64,000 nucleotides of DNA, taken from assembly GCF_041060425.1 (NCBI RefSeq), contig NZ_JAULBC010000010.1, positions 62,001 to 126,000 of the forward strand, read 5' to 3'. Position 1 is the stretch's first letter; every line of letters begins with the position of its first letter. The notes beneath the pieces are model-generated. The model worked only from the letters and a program-made list of their open reading frames with translations. It ran no database searches and was not told where the DNA came from. A program made the translations under genes and the position numbers. This DNA comes from Danxiaibacter flavus. GTDB lineage: Bacteria > Bacteroidota > Bacteroidia > Chitinophagales > Chitinophagaceae. Of the stretch, positions 25,930 to 36,092 are shown piece by piece.

Positions 25930-26634
25930 CATCTTTCCTCTTACTCTCTTACGATCTTACTGTCTTTCATCGCTGATGTCTGATTTTTTGATCGCTGATC
26001 TCTTCATCTGCGAGAACACAACCAATCATAGACAGCACTTATTCTTACTATCTTACTGTCTTACGATCTTACTGTCTTTCATCGCTGATGTCTGATTTTT
26101 TGATCGCTGATCTGTTCATGCGCGGTAACACAACCAATCATAGACAGCACTTATTCTTACTGTCTTACTATCTTACTGTCTTACTATCTTACTGTCTTTC
26201 ATCGCTGATGTCTGATTTTTTGATCGCTGACCTGTTCATCTGCGAGAACACAACCAATCATAGACAGCACTTATTCTTACTATCTTACTGTCTTACGATC
26301 TTACTGTCTTTCATCGCTGATGTCTGATTTTTTGATCGCTGATCTGTTCATGCGCGAGAACACAACCAATCATAGACAGCACTTATTCTTACTGTCTTAC
26401 TGTCTTACGATCTTACTGTCTTTCATCGCTGATGTCTGATTTTTTGATCGCTGATCTGTTCATGCGCGGTAACACAACCAATCATAGACAGCACTTCTTC
26501 TTACTATCTTACTCTCTTACGATCTTACTGTCTTTCATCGCTGATCTGTTCAACTGCGAGAACACAACCAATCATAGACAGCACTTCTTCTTACTATCTT
26601 ACTGTCTTACGATCTTACGGTCTTACTGTCTTCT
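25930..26634. repeat. nested tandem repeat array (six approx. 112-bp units)
   Basis: Units containing ACACAACCAATCATAGACAG recur at about 26015, 26127, 26247, 26359, 26471 and 26561. The period is 112 bp except for one unit of 120 and a last unit that lacks the 22 bp from TGTCTGATTTTTTGATCGC onward. Inside each unit is a run of 8-nt repeats (TCTTACTG and variants); the 120-bp unit has one extra octamer. The array starts right after the dehydrogenase stop and ends on the stop codon of the kinase gene facing it. Frames of 79 and 100 codons inside are products of the repeat. Confidence 0.9.
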
Positions 26635-27628
26635 ACGGCTGTATCAACTCAAAACAGTCCTTTATAATCTCAATATGATACTCATCATCAGCTTCGCGCG
26701 GCTCACCATCAATGTGAAACGGCGCATGTTTTAAGTTCCTGATCGTAAGCGAAGGTGTTTGAAAATAAAGCACGTTCTTTTGGGTAATATCGTCAACCAG
26801 TTGTTGAAGCTTGTTATTGCCCCTGATCTGTCTGAGAATAGCGAAAGGCAGCCTCGCCTTATTCATTTTTTGTACAACAACGATATCCAGCATGCCATCA
26901 TTCAGATCAGCCAAAGGCGCTATGGTAAAGTTGTTACCAAATTGGTTGCCATTGGCAATGCTGATAAAAAATGCATCGGTAAAAAAGGAAAAGTTATCCA
27001 GTATAATTTCAAATTGATAAGGCTGCGCCTTAAAAAAGTTCAACAAACTTTGCTGCGTATAAGTGAGTAGGCCGCGGGAGGCTTTCATTGAAAAGTCGTG
27101 TGCCACCTTTGCGTCAAAGCCCAGGCCGCTTAGCATACACGAAAATTCATTATTGATAAGAAAGGCATCAACCATTTTTGATTTGCCTTTAAATATCAGC
27201 TCAAGTGCCTGCTGGGGTTTTTTAGGTATTCCTGCAGCAAAGGCAAGTCCGTTACCGCTACCGACAGGGATAATCCCAAAACGCACTTTCGTTTTGCGTA
27301 ATGTGTTCAATACCTGGTTGACCGTGCCATCGCCACCAACAATAATCACATCAGTAATGCCTTCTTCATGAATCTTTTCTTTCAAAAAATCGTAGTTACC
27401 CACTGAATTCGTGGGAACGATGTCAAAATGTATTTTTTGCCCTTTACAGGTTTCTTCAATTTCTTTTTTAATGAGTTCCTTCTTCGATGTGCCTGACACC
27501 GGGTTAATAAGAAAGACAAACTTTCGTCCCACGCTAATAACATCAGCTTGTTTTCCCTTGTTGGGTTGCAATTTTTTTGGTGCCACTACCAGTTTACTTT
27601 TATCTTGATCTGCAACTACGTTCTCCAT
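26633..27628 (-). CDS. diacylglycerol/sphingosine kinase-like protein (YegS/BmrU family)
   Basis: 331 residues. The catalytic domain starts about residue 35 with VFLINPVSGTSKK, then GGDGTVNQVLN (nucleotide loop) and GIIPVGSGNGLA, and ends with HIDGEPREAD, typical of the lipid kinase family. It phosphorylates a lipid such as diacylglycerol, probably at the inner-membrane face. Start: 27628 was chosen because the longer form (to 27691) adds 21 residues with no domain match; neither has a clear ribosome site. The stop codon is the last base-pairs of the tandem array, so the terminal residues (FELIQP) are written right up to the repeat. Confidence 0.85.
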   Translation of the reverse strand: MENVVADQDKSKLVVAPKKLQPNKGKQADVISVGRKFVFLINPVSGTSKKELIKKEIEETCKGQKIHFDIVPTNSVGNYDFLKEKIHEEGITDVIIVGGDGTVNQVLNTLRKTKVRFGIIPVGSGNGLAFAAGIPKKPQQALELIFKGKSKMVDAFLINNEFSCMLSGLGFDAKVAHDFSMKASRGLLTYTQQSLLNFFKAQPYQFEIILDNFSFFTDAFFISIANGNQFGNNFTIAPLADLNDGMLDIVVVQKMNKARLPFAILRQIRGNNKLQQLVDDITQKNVLYFQTPSLTIRNLKHAPFHIDGEPREADDEYHIEIIKDCFELIQP

Positions 27629-28471
27629 ACTGCTACTGTTTTTCAATTTAAGTAATTTATAGATGATTGATAAATTTTTAGCCGGGCGCATTAATAGCCA
27701 ATATCATTCCATTGTTTTGTGGCTGCAAGATGGACAATTATATCAGGATGACCTGCAACTTTATAAACTTCTTAACGATAATTTTAATTGCTTCAAATAA
27801 TTATATATGCATGCAATTAATATGTGTGTATATTTCGTGCTTACCGATTTTTTGTTAAAAAAATGATGGTGTGGCACCTTTTTTGTTGAAAGAAAAATGT
27901 TCCCCGTTTTAAATATTTCGGTATCTGAAAAATCCTTCAACCTAAGGAATCCTTGAAAGGCAATGAAGCACATTTTGTTTAACGATTAGCTATTCGTTTG
28001 GCGCCATATTTTGTGTTTCCAACGGAAATTTGTGTCAATTCATCGGATGTTTTTGTTATATACAAACTCTTCCCCTATTTTTATGTCTGAAATACAAATT
28101 TCAGATACGCTAACGTACCCAGGTATTTCTCCTATGATCCTCCACCTTATCCAATTCCATTGATTTCATTTTTATTGGTTTTGCACAGGTAGAATTATTG
28201 TTCCGCCCACATACAATTTTTTGATGTGTTCATTTTGAATGCATCGGAAACTGTACTGGCAATATCATGTAATGATTCATTGGCAGGTTTATTATAGCAA
28301 GAGTTTTCTGTGTTGAAAAATGCAGCTGATCTTACTATGCCATGATTGCACACGTAATTCGTCCTATTTCTCTGTCATACAAATTCTTAGTCTGCTAAGA
28401 AAAAAGGGGAACGCAACTCCAGTATTTTTTGCACTGCATAACACCGGTGCGTAACCAAATATTGGAACATT
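27629..28471. other. AT-rich gene-free spacer
   Basis: Divergent spacer of 843 nt between the lipid kinase and the adhesin-like gene. No protein frame, tRNA or known riboswitch pattern was recognised, and the short-period repeats found in other gaps are absent here. One inverted repeat, CTGAAAT/ATTTCAG, lies at 28087-28104. It probably holds the promoters and a long 5' leader for the secretion-related genes. Confidence 0.5.
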
Positions 28472-31400
28472 ATGAGGGGAGCTATACATTTCGCATGTAC
28501 AATAGTGCTGATGTTCGTTGCGTCGGCTGCGTACACTAAACCTTTAACCGCTACTGCAACACCTGTAAATGGTATTTGCGCGTCTGACGGGCAAATTATC
28601 GTAAACGCAGAAAACACATCCGGCACTACTTTATACGAACTTGTAGCACCTGCACCGCTGGGCGTTGCAGCAAGCAAAAACAATATATTCACCAATCTTC
28701 CCGCAGGAACTTACACCGTAAAAGTTTATGACGCACAACATGCTACCTCCGCAACAGCTTTTGTTATCAGCAATATAATTGTATCCACTCAATATAAACA
28801 GCTATCCGGCCTGACTGTTACCCCCGGAATAACACTTAACAGCGCAGTAGCAGGCGCTAATGGACTTTGTGGGCCAGAAGGAACAATGCTTGTTAACGCT
28901 GCTAATGGCAGAAGTCCCATTACATACAAGCTCGCAAAGGGAACTGATACCGTTACATTAACTGGCAACAGTGGAGAGAATGTATTATTTAAGAATGTTT
29001 CCAAAGGCAATTATATAGTCACTGCTACAGATGCATGTGGTACATCACTTACCAGTACACCGGTTAAATTAACTAATGACTATGATTTATCGGCCGCAGG
29101 AATTGCAGGCGTGTCATTGCAAAATGCGCCGGTTATACCGGATCGAGTTGCAGGTGCACCAGATTCGCTGGCAATAAGAAACTTACGTTCTGCAGGTGTT
29201 ATCGTTCTGAAAGATGCAGCAGGAAACACGGTTGGTTATGATTCACTTACATTACCTTACAAAATTGAGTTTACCACGAACGGCACTACATCCTCAAGTG
29301 GTTGGATTACTACCGGTGCAGATATAGCAAAGGTTGGTAAATATGTTCCCGGTGCTCAGGCATCATATGTAGTTGTGGTTAAGAATCCTTGTACAGGCCA
29401 CGAATTTCGTTCTGCACCGGTAACCATTACAGGCCAGGTTTTTGGCGTGGCTGGCTCTAACGGCTTGTCTGATATGTGTAGCCCGGCTTCGCTTTACGCT
29501 TCTTACAACTCATCAAACAATCTCGCTCCATATTTTCCCGTTGCTATCCAGGTAAAAGACGCAAATACAGGAAAAACCTATTCTTTTACATGGACCAGCG
29601 GCAGCATGACTTTTCCGGGACTTCCGCTTGTGGAAGGCCATAAATATGAGTTTGCTTTTGAGGATGCGGCAGGGTTTAAAATGAACTATTCGCTTACTTA
29701 TAAGAATACCTATTCCCAACTCACTTTTTTTGCTACAGATGCATGTGAACCCGGAAAAGTGAGAATCGGTGTAAAAGGTTTGTTTGGAAGTGGCCCCTGG
29801 CCGGTGAAAATATCAATTACTTCTGCTCCGTCAACCCTTACTCCGTTACCTAAACCGGTAGAAATAACATCGCCCGGAACAAACGTAAACCTGCGCTTTA
29901 TGTTATGGGATAATCTTCCTGAAGGAAGTTATTCCTTTCTCGTGGAATATGGCGATGGAAACAATGGCATCTGTAGGATTGAAAATCATAATGGAGAAAA
30001 AATGGCTGGTGTTACCGCTTCTCTGGTTGTCGATTCTCTGAGTTTTCAACATGTTTCCTGCGACATCTTTAACATCATTGGTTCCGCAACGGCAAAAAGA
30101 AAAGATGGTTCCGTATTTAACTATGGAACCGGTGATGAGGCACTGGTAGCGAAAATTATCTCCGGTCCGGAAGGTACTGTTGGCCTTACTTCGACCGTTG
30201 CCAGTGCCGCATCCCCGTTATTCTCTTTCCGCAATGTGCCTGCAGGAGATTATGTTATCGGTATTTTCCTGAACGTTAATGCAGATTGTGCTTCTGGTTC
30301 AGATGTGAAAACTGTTTCTCTTCCTCATTACGAACCACTCTCTTTTAAAGCAGGCGGTATTGTGTGTAAGGGCAGTACTACCGGCATATTGGGAATTGAG
30401 GCAAAAGGTGCAGGCCCTTATAAGTACGGTGTTAAAGGCGTTAATGATGCGGATTACACATGGCAGACGGATAATCTGTTCTACAATATGCCAGCAGGCA
30501 TTTATTCTGTAAAAGTGCGCAACGAATGTTCTGAAATTACGCAGGATGCTACTGTTTATGATGCATCAACACTGCAATTGCTGAATGCTTCTGCGACAGC
30601 TATTTGTAGAGGCGATTCATTGCAGATAGCTACAAAAGCAGTTGGTCCTGTTGCCAAAATAACCTGGATATACAACAACATGCCATTGACAACCGGCCTG
30701 AACATTTCCGGCGACACCCTTATCGTGCCCACGTTTGACAGCAGCTTGCATGCAGGCTGGTACAAAGTAACCCTTGAGTCGATAGCAGGTTGTTTTGTTA
30801 GTGATAGCGTTAAAATTGTGGCCAATGATACCGTTGGACTTACCGTGTCAGCTGAGCCATTGCATATCTGTGGTTCTGGTTCCCTGGATCTGAGCAGTGC
30901 GGAGGTAATTAAGAATGCAGTAAATGCAAGCGGATACACATTCTATTCAGATGCTGCCACTACAAAAACATTATCCGGTTATAATGCAATTACTGTTGCG
31001 GGAACATATTACGTGAAGGCAACGAGCAGCCAGGGTTGTGTAGTTGTAAGGCCGGTTACTGTTGTTAAAGATGCATCATGCAATGCGACAGATTTCAATA
31101 CATGGAAAACGGTTAAAGATGCAAATGGCAATAACACGGCAGAAGCGGGCGAGTTGTTAACCTATAATATCTATGTAAGAAATACCGGAAGAGAAACGCT
31201 GAAAACTGTTACCATTACAGACAAAGTTCCTGCCCATACAACTTATGTAGATGGTGGTGCTGGAAATGGAACAGGTGGCAGAGGAACTTACAGTCTTACT
31301 GCTAACACAGTATCATTCACTGCAACAAATATTCCGTCAAATAGTGATCCCATTGAATTCAGCTTCCAGGTAAAAGTGGATGAGAACATTGCAGGCGTAA

Positions 31401-32560
31401 ACACCATTTCGAATCAAGCTACCGTAACCGCGGATAATATTGATAAACCTACCTGCAGCGCTGAATCTGCAGATTGTAAGGGCGACAGTACTGTAATCGA
31501 AACTGCGCGTGTGAATCCCGGTGTATTCAACGCATGGAAAGCAGTTGCCGATGCCAGCGCAAACGGAAAGGCTGAAGCAGGCGAAGTATTAACATATACC
31601 ATTCACGTTAAGAATACTGGCTTATCAACTATTTCAAGTGTTATCGTAAAAGATACCGTTCCACAGCATACTACTTATGTAAGCAGGAGCGGTGGTACGT
31701 ACAATGATCAGGATAAATCAGTCGTGTTTAGCTGGAACGATCTTAAAGCTGGCGCTGATACATCTGTAAGCTTCCAGGTGAAAGTGGATGATCAGTTATC
31801 ACATGTAACCCAAATAGCAAACCTTGCATTTGTAACGGGTGATAACGTAACCACGCCTACATGTACAACAGATGATCCATCCTGCACAGGCGATACTACA
31901 TATATTCCGGTAGCAGGCACCACCGATATTAAAGTAGTAAAAACATCAGACAAAAACACTGTAACGGCTATTGGTGCAAACTATACTTATACAATCAAAG
32001 TAACCAACAAAAGTGACTATGTAGCACACAATGTAGTAGTGGTTGATACGCTGTCTCCAATGATCTCTTATGTTACCGCCACTGTAACGGTTGGTAAGAT
32101 TTCAGGTTATGATATTATTTCACGCTCATTCAACTGGGAGATAGATGTAATGCAGGCCGGCGATGAAGCCACACTTACTTTAACAGTGCGTGCGGATAAA
32201 GCAGGCGTTGTAATAAACAAAGCTTATGCATCCAGCGATGAGCCGGATACAAATCCTGCCGACAATATTTCAGTAGATGAAAAAGACATCACTGTACTAA
32301 AAATTCCAAATGTTATTACGCCCAACGGTGACGGCTTTAACGACAAGTTCGTGATAAAGAACCTTGAAGCATACAAAGAAAACGAGTTGGTGATCTTTAA
32401 TCGCTGGAATAACATCGTGTACAACAAAAAGAACTACACACAGGATTGGACAGGACAGAACCTGAATGCCGGTACCTACTTCTATATACTTAAAGTAAAA
32501 GATGCAGACAATAAATGGCACTCATATAATGGCTATGTAATGCTCATGCTGAATAAATAA
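28472..32560 (+). CDS. large DUF11 / CHU_C adhesin-like protein exported by T9SS
   Basis: 1362 residues with a signal peptide (cleavage near YTKPL). The first two thirds are beta-sandwich-like repeats with SprB-type phrases (GTYTVKVYD, NLPAG). Three DUF11-like modules follow (starting near 873, 1018 and 1150, each with AEAGE-LTY or similar). The last 85 residues are a CHU_C domain starting NVITPNGDGFNDKF (about 1279), the type B sorting signal of the type IX secretion system. It should be attached to the cell surface, perhaps for gliding or adhesion. It heads a three-gene unit with a PorP/SprF gene 68 nt downstream and a PorE-like gene after that, the known adhesin-SprF arrangement. Confidence 0.88.
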   Translation: MRGAIHFACTIVLMFVASAAYTKPLTATATPVNGICASDGQIIVNAENTSGTTLYELVAPAPLGVAASKNNIFTNLPAGTYTVKVYDAQHATSATAFVISNIIVSTQYKQLSGLTVTPGITLNSAVAGANGLCGPEGTMLVNAANGRSPITYKLAKGTDTVTLTGNSGENVLFKNVSKGNYIVTATDACGTSLTSTPVKLTNDYDLSAAGIAGVSLQNAPVIPDRVAGAPDSLAIRNLRSAGVIVLKDAAGNTVGYDSLTLPYKIEFTTNGTTSSSGWITTGADIAKVGKYVPGAQASYVVVVKNPCTGHEFRSAPVTITGQVFGVAGSNGLSDMCSPASLYASYNSSNNLAPYFPVAIQVKDANTGKTYSFTWTSGSMTFPGLPLVEGHKYEFAFEDAAGFKMNYSLTYKNTYSQLTFFATDACEPGKVRIGVKGLFGSGPWPVKISITSAPSTLTPLPKPVEITSPGTNVNLRFMLWDNLPEGSYSFLVEYGDGNNGICRIENHNGEKMAGVTASLVVDSLSFQHVSCDIFNIIGSATAKRKDGSVFNYGTGDEALVAKIISGPEGTVGLTSTVASAASPLFSFRNVPAGDYVIGIFLNVNADCASGSDVKTVSLPHYEPLSFKAGGIVCKGSTTGILGIEAKGAGPYKYGVKGVNDADYTWQTDNLFYNMPAGIYSVKVRNECSEITQDATVYDASTLQLLNASATAICRGDSLQIATKAVGPVAKITWIYNNMPLTTGLNISGDTLIVPTFDSSLHAGWYKVTLESIAGCFVSDSVKIVANDTVGLTVSAEPLHICGSGSLDLSSAEVIKNAVNASGYTFYSDAATTKTLSGYNAITVAGTYYVKATSSQGCVVVRPVTVVKDASCNATDFNTWKTVKDANGNNTAEAGELLTYNIYVRNTGRETLKTVTITDKVPAHTTYVDGGAGNGTGGRGTYSLTANTVSFTATNIPSNSDPIEFSFQVKVDENIAGVNTISNQATVTADNIDKPTCSAESADCKGDSTVIETARVNPGVFNAWKAVADASANGKAEAGEVLTYTIHVKNTGLSTISSVIVKDTVPQHTTYVSRSGGTYNDQDKSVVFSWNDLKAGADTSVSFQVKVDDQLSHVTQIANLAFVTGDNVTTPTCTTDDPSCTGDTTYIPVAGTTDIKVVKTSDKNTVTAIGANYTYTIKVTNKSDYVAHNVVVVDTLSPMISYVTATVTVGKISGYDIISRSFNWEIDVMQAGDEATLTLTVRADKAGVVINKAYASSDEPDTNPADNISVDEKDITVLKIPNVITPNGDGFNDKFVIKNLEAYKENELVIFNRWNNIVYNKKNYTQDWTGQNLNAGTYFYILKVKDADNKWHSYNGYVMLMLNK

Positions 32561-32628
32561 ATAAACCTGCAGGTGCTGGGTTTCTACCCGGCGCCTGCTT
32601 CCCCTGGCATAAAACATAAAAGCAAACT

Positions 32629-33594
32629 ATGAATCGAATTGTACCAATACTCTTAATTGCCCTGGGCGCACTTCAGGCAAATGCGCAGCAGGACGCACAG
32701 TTTAGCCAGTATATGTTTAACGGGCTTTACATTAATCCGGCTTATGCAGGTTACCGCGAGCAGTGGAACGTAAATATGTTTTATCGCCGCCAGTGGGCCG
32801 GTTTTCCGGGTGCACCAAAAACTTTTTCAATTGCAGCAGATGGAACGGCTAATGATAACCGTATGGGGATTGGCATTCAGGTAATGAATGACAAGATCGG
32901 TGCACAAAATAATACGTCTTTTTACGGCAGCTATGCCTACCGTATACCAATGGACGATTTTGGTAGCAAAACGCTGGCAATAGGTTTTGGTGCCGGCTTT
33001 ATTCAGCAACGCCTGGATGTGGGTGTGCTTGATCCTGCACAACAAGGTGATCCTATGTTAATCAATGCAAAGAAAACAGCCTTCATGCCTGATGCAAGAA
33101 TGGGTATTTTTTATAACAGCGACCGCTTTTATGCTGGTCTTTCTGCAGACAACCTTACAACCAATCTATTTCAGAAATCTGACGCTCTTAAAAACTATCT
33201 ACCCTTAAAGCCTCACATGTATTTTACTGTCGGCGGCCTGGTGCCATTGTCTGATGAATTACAACTCAAGCCTTCTGTGTTGGTAAAGGAAGACCTGGCC
33301 GGGCCGACGAGTGTGGACATTAATGCCTTTCTGTTGATTGAGCAAAAATTATGGATTGGTGGTTCTTATCGCAGTGCCATGTTCAATAAAAGCAACATCG
33401 ATAAATCACTGACTAAGTCAGGGGCAATTGTAGGTATGATAGAAGTATTTGTGAACGATAAATTAAGGCTTGGATATGCTTATGATCAAACAGTAAATGG
33501 CACCGCAGCCAACAACTATACAACACATGAAATATCACTGAGCTACTTCTTTGCCAATCCAAAAGCAAGGATGTTGTCGCCAAGATATTTCTAG
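32629..33594 (+). CDS. PorP/SprF family type IX secretion outer-membrane protein
   Basis: 321 residues with a signal peptide (ALQANA, then QQDAQ). The start of the mature chain, AQFSQYMFNGLYINPAYAG, is the hallmark of PorP/SprF proteins, followed by a beta-barrel of about 14 strands (for example FYGSYAYRIP, LRLGYAYDQT) and a final SLSYFFANPK. Such proteins sit in the outer membrane and hold or guide one partner substrate of type IX secretion with a type B (CHU_C) signal, here most likely the protein encoded just upstream. Its stop is 17 nt before the next long frame and 80 nt before the chosen start of the PorE-like gene. Confidence 0.93.
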   Translation: MNRIVPILLIALGALQANAQQDAQFSQYMFNGLYINPAYAGYREQWNVNMFYRRQWAGFPGAPKTFSIAADGTANDNRMGIGIQVMNDKIGAQNNTSFYGSYAYRIPMDDFGSKTLAIGFGAGFIQQRLDVGVLDPAQQGDPMLINAKKTAFMPDARMGIFYNSDRFYAGLSADNLTTNLFQKSDALKNYLPLKPHMYFTVGGLVPLSDELQLKPSVLVKEDLAGPTSVDINAFLLIEQKLWIGGSYRSAMFNKSNIDKSLTKSGAIVGMIEVFVNDKLRLGYAYDQTVNGTAANNYTTHEISLSYFFANPKARMLSPRYF

Positions 33595-33674
33595 AATAAA
33601 TCAACAAAATTTTGCGGATGAAAGGAAGTGATCGTAGTGAAGATAAAGCTTTCATCCAACCCAACATTGAATCT

Positions 33675-35636
33675 ATGAATAAGCAAATCAACTTAGCAAA
33701 AATATGGCTGCCGATCATGCTGGTTTTCGTTGTATTCAATACAACTAACGCGCAGTATGTATTGAAAGAAGCGATGATGCAGGCTTCGTTGTTTAACTAT
33801 GCACAGGCTAAACCGCTTTATGAAAAAGCTTATAAGAAGAAGCCCACAATAGAAGCCGCACGCGGCCTGGCGGAAGCATACAGGATGATGAATGATTACG
33901 AATTTGCGGAGTCCTGGTATACAAAAGTTGTTGCATATCCTGATCATACGCCGGATGATGAACTATACTTTGCTCAAATGCTGATGAATAACAGCAAGTA
34001 TAGCGAAGCAAAAACCCAGCTGAATAATTATCTTTCAAAAAAAGCAGGAGACACCAAAGCTGTAAATATGCGTGCCGGCTGCGATTCTGCTTTAGTCTGG
34101 ATGAAAAATCCTGTAAGAGGAACGCTTGCAAATTTGCAGGAAATAAATTCTAAGTACTCAGATTGGGGAACAACAATTTATAACAATAAAATAATTTTTG
34201 CGTCTGACAGGCCTTATGACTCATTAAGATCTGCTCCTTTCTTTGGTTCATCCAACATAAAGCGCAAATCATACGGTTGGACGGGCAACAGTTACCTTCA
34301 TCTTTACGAAAGCAATGGAAAGGACAGTAGCTCCGTTCGTTTGTTAAACAGGAATATTAATGGAGATTTTCACAGTGCAACTGCAAGTTACAGTGCCGAC
34401 GGCAGAAGTATGTTTTATGCAGCAACTGTTCTTGAAAAGAAAGGCAGAAGTTTTATAGGTAAAGAAAATCCGTACACGCTAAATGTGGAAATCCGTGAGA
34501 CCGATCTTGATACCGCAACGGGAAGATGGCGCCAGCCTTATGCTTTTCCTTATAATGAAGTATTCAATTATTCTGTGGGAGATCCATATATAACTGCAGA
34601 CGGGCAAACATTATACTTCGTAGCTGATTTTGGAAAACGCGGAGTGGGAGGCACTGATATTTATTACAGTAGGCGTGATGCAACTGGCAAATGGATGGAG
34701 CCAGTGAATATGGGTTCGCAGATTAATACAGAAGGGGATGAACGCACTCCGTTTTTTGATAAATCCGGAAACCTGTATTTCGCCAGCAATGGCAGACCGG
34801 GTATGGGCGGGTTGGATTTATTCGTTGCTGCTCCTGCTGATACTAATTGGATAATAAAGAATCTTGGTGTGCCGGTTAATAGTCCGCAGGATGATTTTGC
34901 TCCTTACAAAGAAGAAGATCAAACGTTGTTTTTCTCCTCTAATCGTTTGCAGGGTAAAGGCGACGACGATATTTACCGTTTTGAAATTACTAAAATACCT
35001 GTGTTTTCACTAACCGGAAAAGTTCTCGACAAGAAGACAAACGAGCCGATTACAAATAGTATAGTCACACTTTTCAATAATGAAACATCAACACCGCTGA
35101 AAGTTGTTACAAATAGTGATGGTGATTTTTCCTTTAAACTGGACAGCGCAAGCGATTATGCGCTTAGCGGTGTAAAAACAGGATATGCTTCAATAACTGC
35201 AATACCTGTAACAACAAAGGGTTTAAACGTTACTACCAATATTAAAAGGGATATTTATCTGGAGAGAGCTGAAGTGAACAAGCCTGTAAAACTGGAGAAT
35301 ATTTACTTCGATCTTGACAAATGGAATATCCGTTCCGATGCTGCACCAGAGTTGGATAAGATTGTGAAGTTGCTAAATGATAATCCAACATGGAAAATTG
35401 AGATGTCTTCACATACAGATTCACGCGCGAGCGATAAGTATAATCTGCAATTATCACAACGTCGCGCAGAGTCTACTGTTAAGTATTTGGAAAGTCGTGG
35501 TATTGCAGCAGACAGATTGACGGCAAAAGGTTACGGCGAAACAAGACTGGTGAACAAATGCGCGAACGGTGTAGCATGCAGTGAAGAAGAACATCAGCTA
35601 AACCGCAGAACTGAATTTACTATTCTTGATAAGTAA
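33675..35636 (+). CDS. PorE-like TPR / PD40 / OmpA-family protein
   Basis: 653 residues: signal peptide (ending NTTNAQ), TPR-like helices (about 30-140), a WD40-like PD40 propeller (about 150-440; blades with PYITADGQTLYFVAD and FFDKSGNLYFASNGRPG), a carboxypeptidase-regulatory-like domain (about 455-540) and an OmpA domain (about 550-650, with NIYFDLDKWNIRSDA and SSHTDSRASDKYN). This order is that of PorE of the type IX secretion system, which binds peptidoglycan beneath the outer membrane. Several paralogues are usual, so it may be the copy dedicated to the upstream PorP/SprF. The in-frame start at 33612 was rejected because it lacks a signal peptide. No lipobox Cys was seen. Confidence 0.88.
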   Translation: MNKQINLAKIWLPIMLVFVVFNTTNAQYVLKEAMMQASLFNYAQAKPLYEKAYKKKPTIEAARGLAEAYRMMNDYEFAESWYTKVVAYPDHTPDDELYFAQMLMNNSKYSEAKTQLNNYLSKKAGDTKAVNMRAGCDSALVWMKNPVRGTLANLQEINSKYSDWGTTIYNNKIIFASDRPYDSLRSAPFFGSSNIKRKSYGWTGNSYLHLYESNGKDSSSVRLLNRNINGDFHSATASYSADGRSMFYAATVLEKKGRSFIGKENPYTLNVEIRETDLDTATGRWRQPYAFPYNEVFNYSVGDPYITADGQTLYFVADFGKRGVGGTDIYYSRRDATGKWMEPVNMGSQINTEGDERTPFFDKSGNLYFASNGRPGMGGLDLFVAAPADTNWIIKNLGVPVNSPQDDFAPYKEEDQTLFFSSNRLQGKGDDDIYRFEITKIPVFSLTGKVLDKKTNEPITNSIVTLFNNETSTPLKVVTNSDGDFSFKLDSASDYALSGVKTGYASITAIPVTTKGLNVTTNIKRDIYLERAEVNKPVKLENIYFDLDKWNIRSDAAPELDKIVKLLNDNPTWKIEMSSHTDSRASDKYNLQLSQRRAESTVKYLESRGIAADRLTAKGYGETRLVNKCANGVACSEEEHQLNRRTEFTILDK

Positions 35637-35719
35637 ACTTTTTAACGAACCTGTTATTGAAACAGGAGCTTGAATATGGATTACCACATGTGATGATGGT
35701 AAGTACCCCCAATGTCATC

Positions 35720-35752
35720 GGGCAACTTTTCGCGGTTGCCCTTTGCTTTTTT
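35720..35752 (+). terminator. terminator of the three-gene secretion unit
   Basis: GGGCAAC pairs with GTTGCCC around TTTTCGCG, followed by TTTGCTTTTTT. It lies 84 nt after the OmpA-family stop codon. Confidence 0.8.
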
Positions 35753-35995
35753 CATTAGCGATCTGCGAATGTGTTTTTTGAGTTTCCTGCAAATTTTAAT
35801 CTGCAAGCAACTTATCAGCGTTTGTCTACAACATTTTCTTTTCCGCGTTGTTAATCAAAAGGATAAATTGATTGGCAAGTACAATATCAGGCAAACTCAA
35901 CCCACGAAAGGCTTTTATCAGCGTGATGACATGTAAATAACGTTGTAAATCAGGAACAAAAATTGTTATCTTTATTAGAACTGCAGACAACTGCG

Positions 35996-36018
35996 AAAGG
36001 GTAAGTCACGTACCCTTT
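35996..36018 (+). promoter_or_regulatory. leader hairpin upstream of the PA14/Fn3 esterase gene
   Basis: AAAGGGTA pairs with TACCCTTT around a 7-nt loop and is followed by ATTTTA, a shape like a weak terminator, placed 75 nt before the start codon. It could act as an attenuator or an RNA-stability element. Confidence 0.4.
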
Positions 36019-36092
36019 ATTTTACTCCCCCAATGGCTTTAATATCCTCATGTAAGCCGGCTAATTCATTTTAAACCCGAAACAGTAACAAA

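Larger units (their letters stand above)
35637..36092. other. spacer with terminator, promoter-like site and leader hairpin
   Basis: No gene. It contains the terminator at 35720-35752, a promoter-like TATCTTTA at about 35967-35974, and a hairpin followed by TATTTTA at 35996-36018 that would lie in the leader of the 1595-residue protein. The hairpin is described separately. Confidence 0.5.

Noticed and set aside
25930..26640. CRISPR array
   Set aside because: Repeats are direct and long (112 bp) with no variable spacers and no cas genes nearby.
26088..26734. Frames of 79 and 100 codons inside the tandem array
   Set aside because: They are direct products of the repeated DNA, have no signal or domain, and change frame with octamer number.
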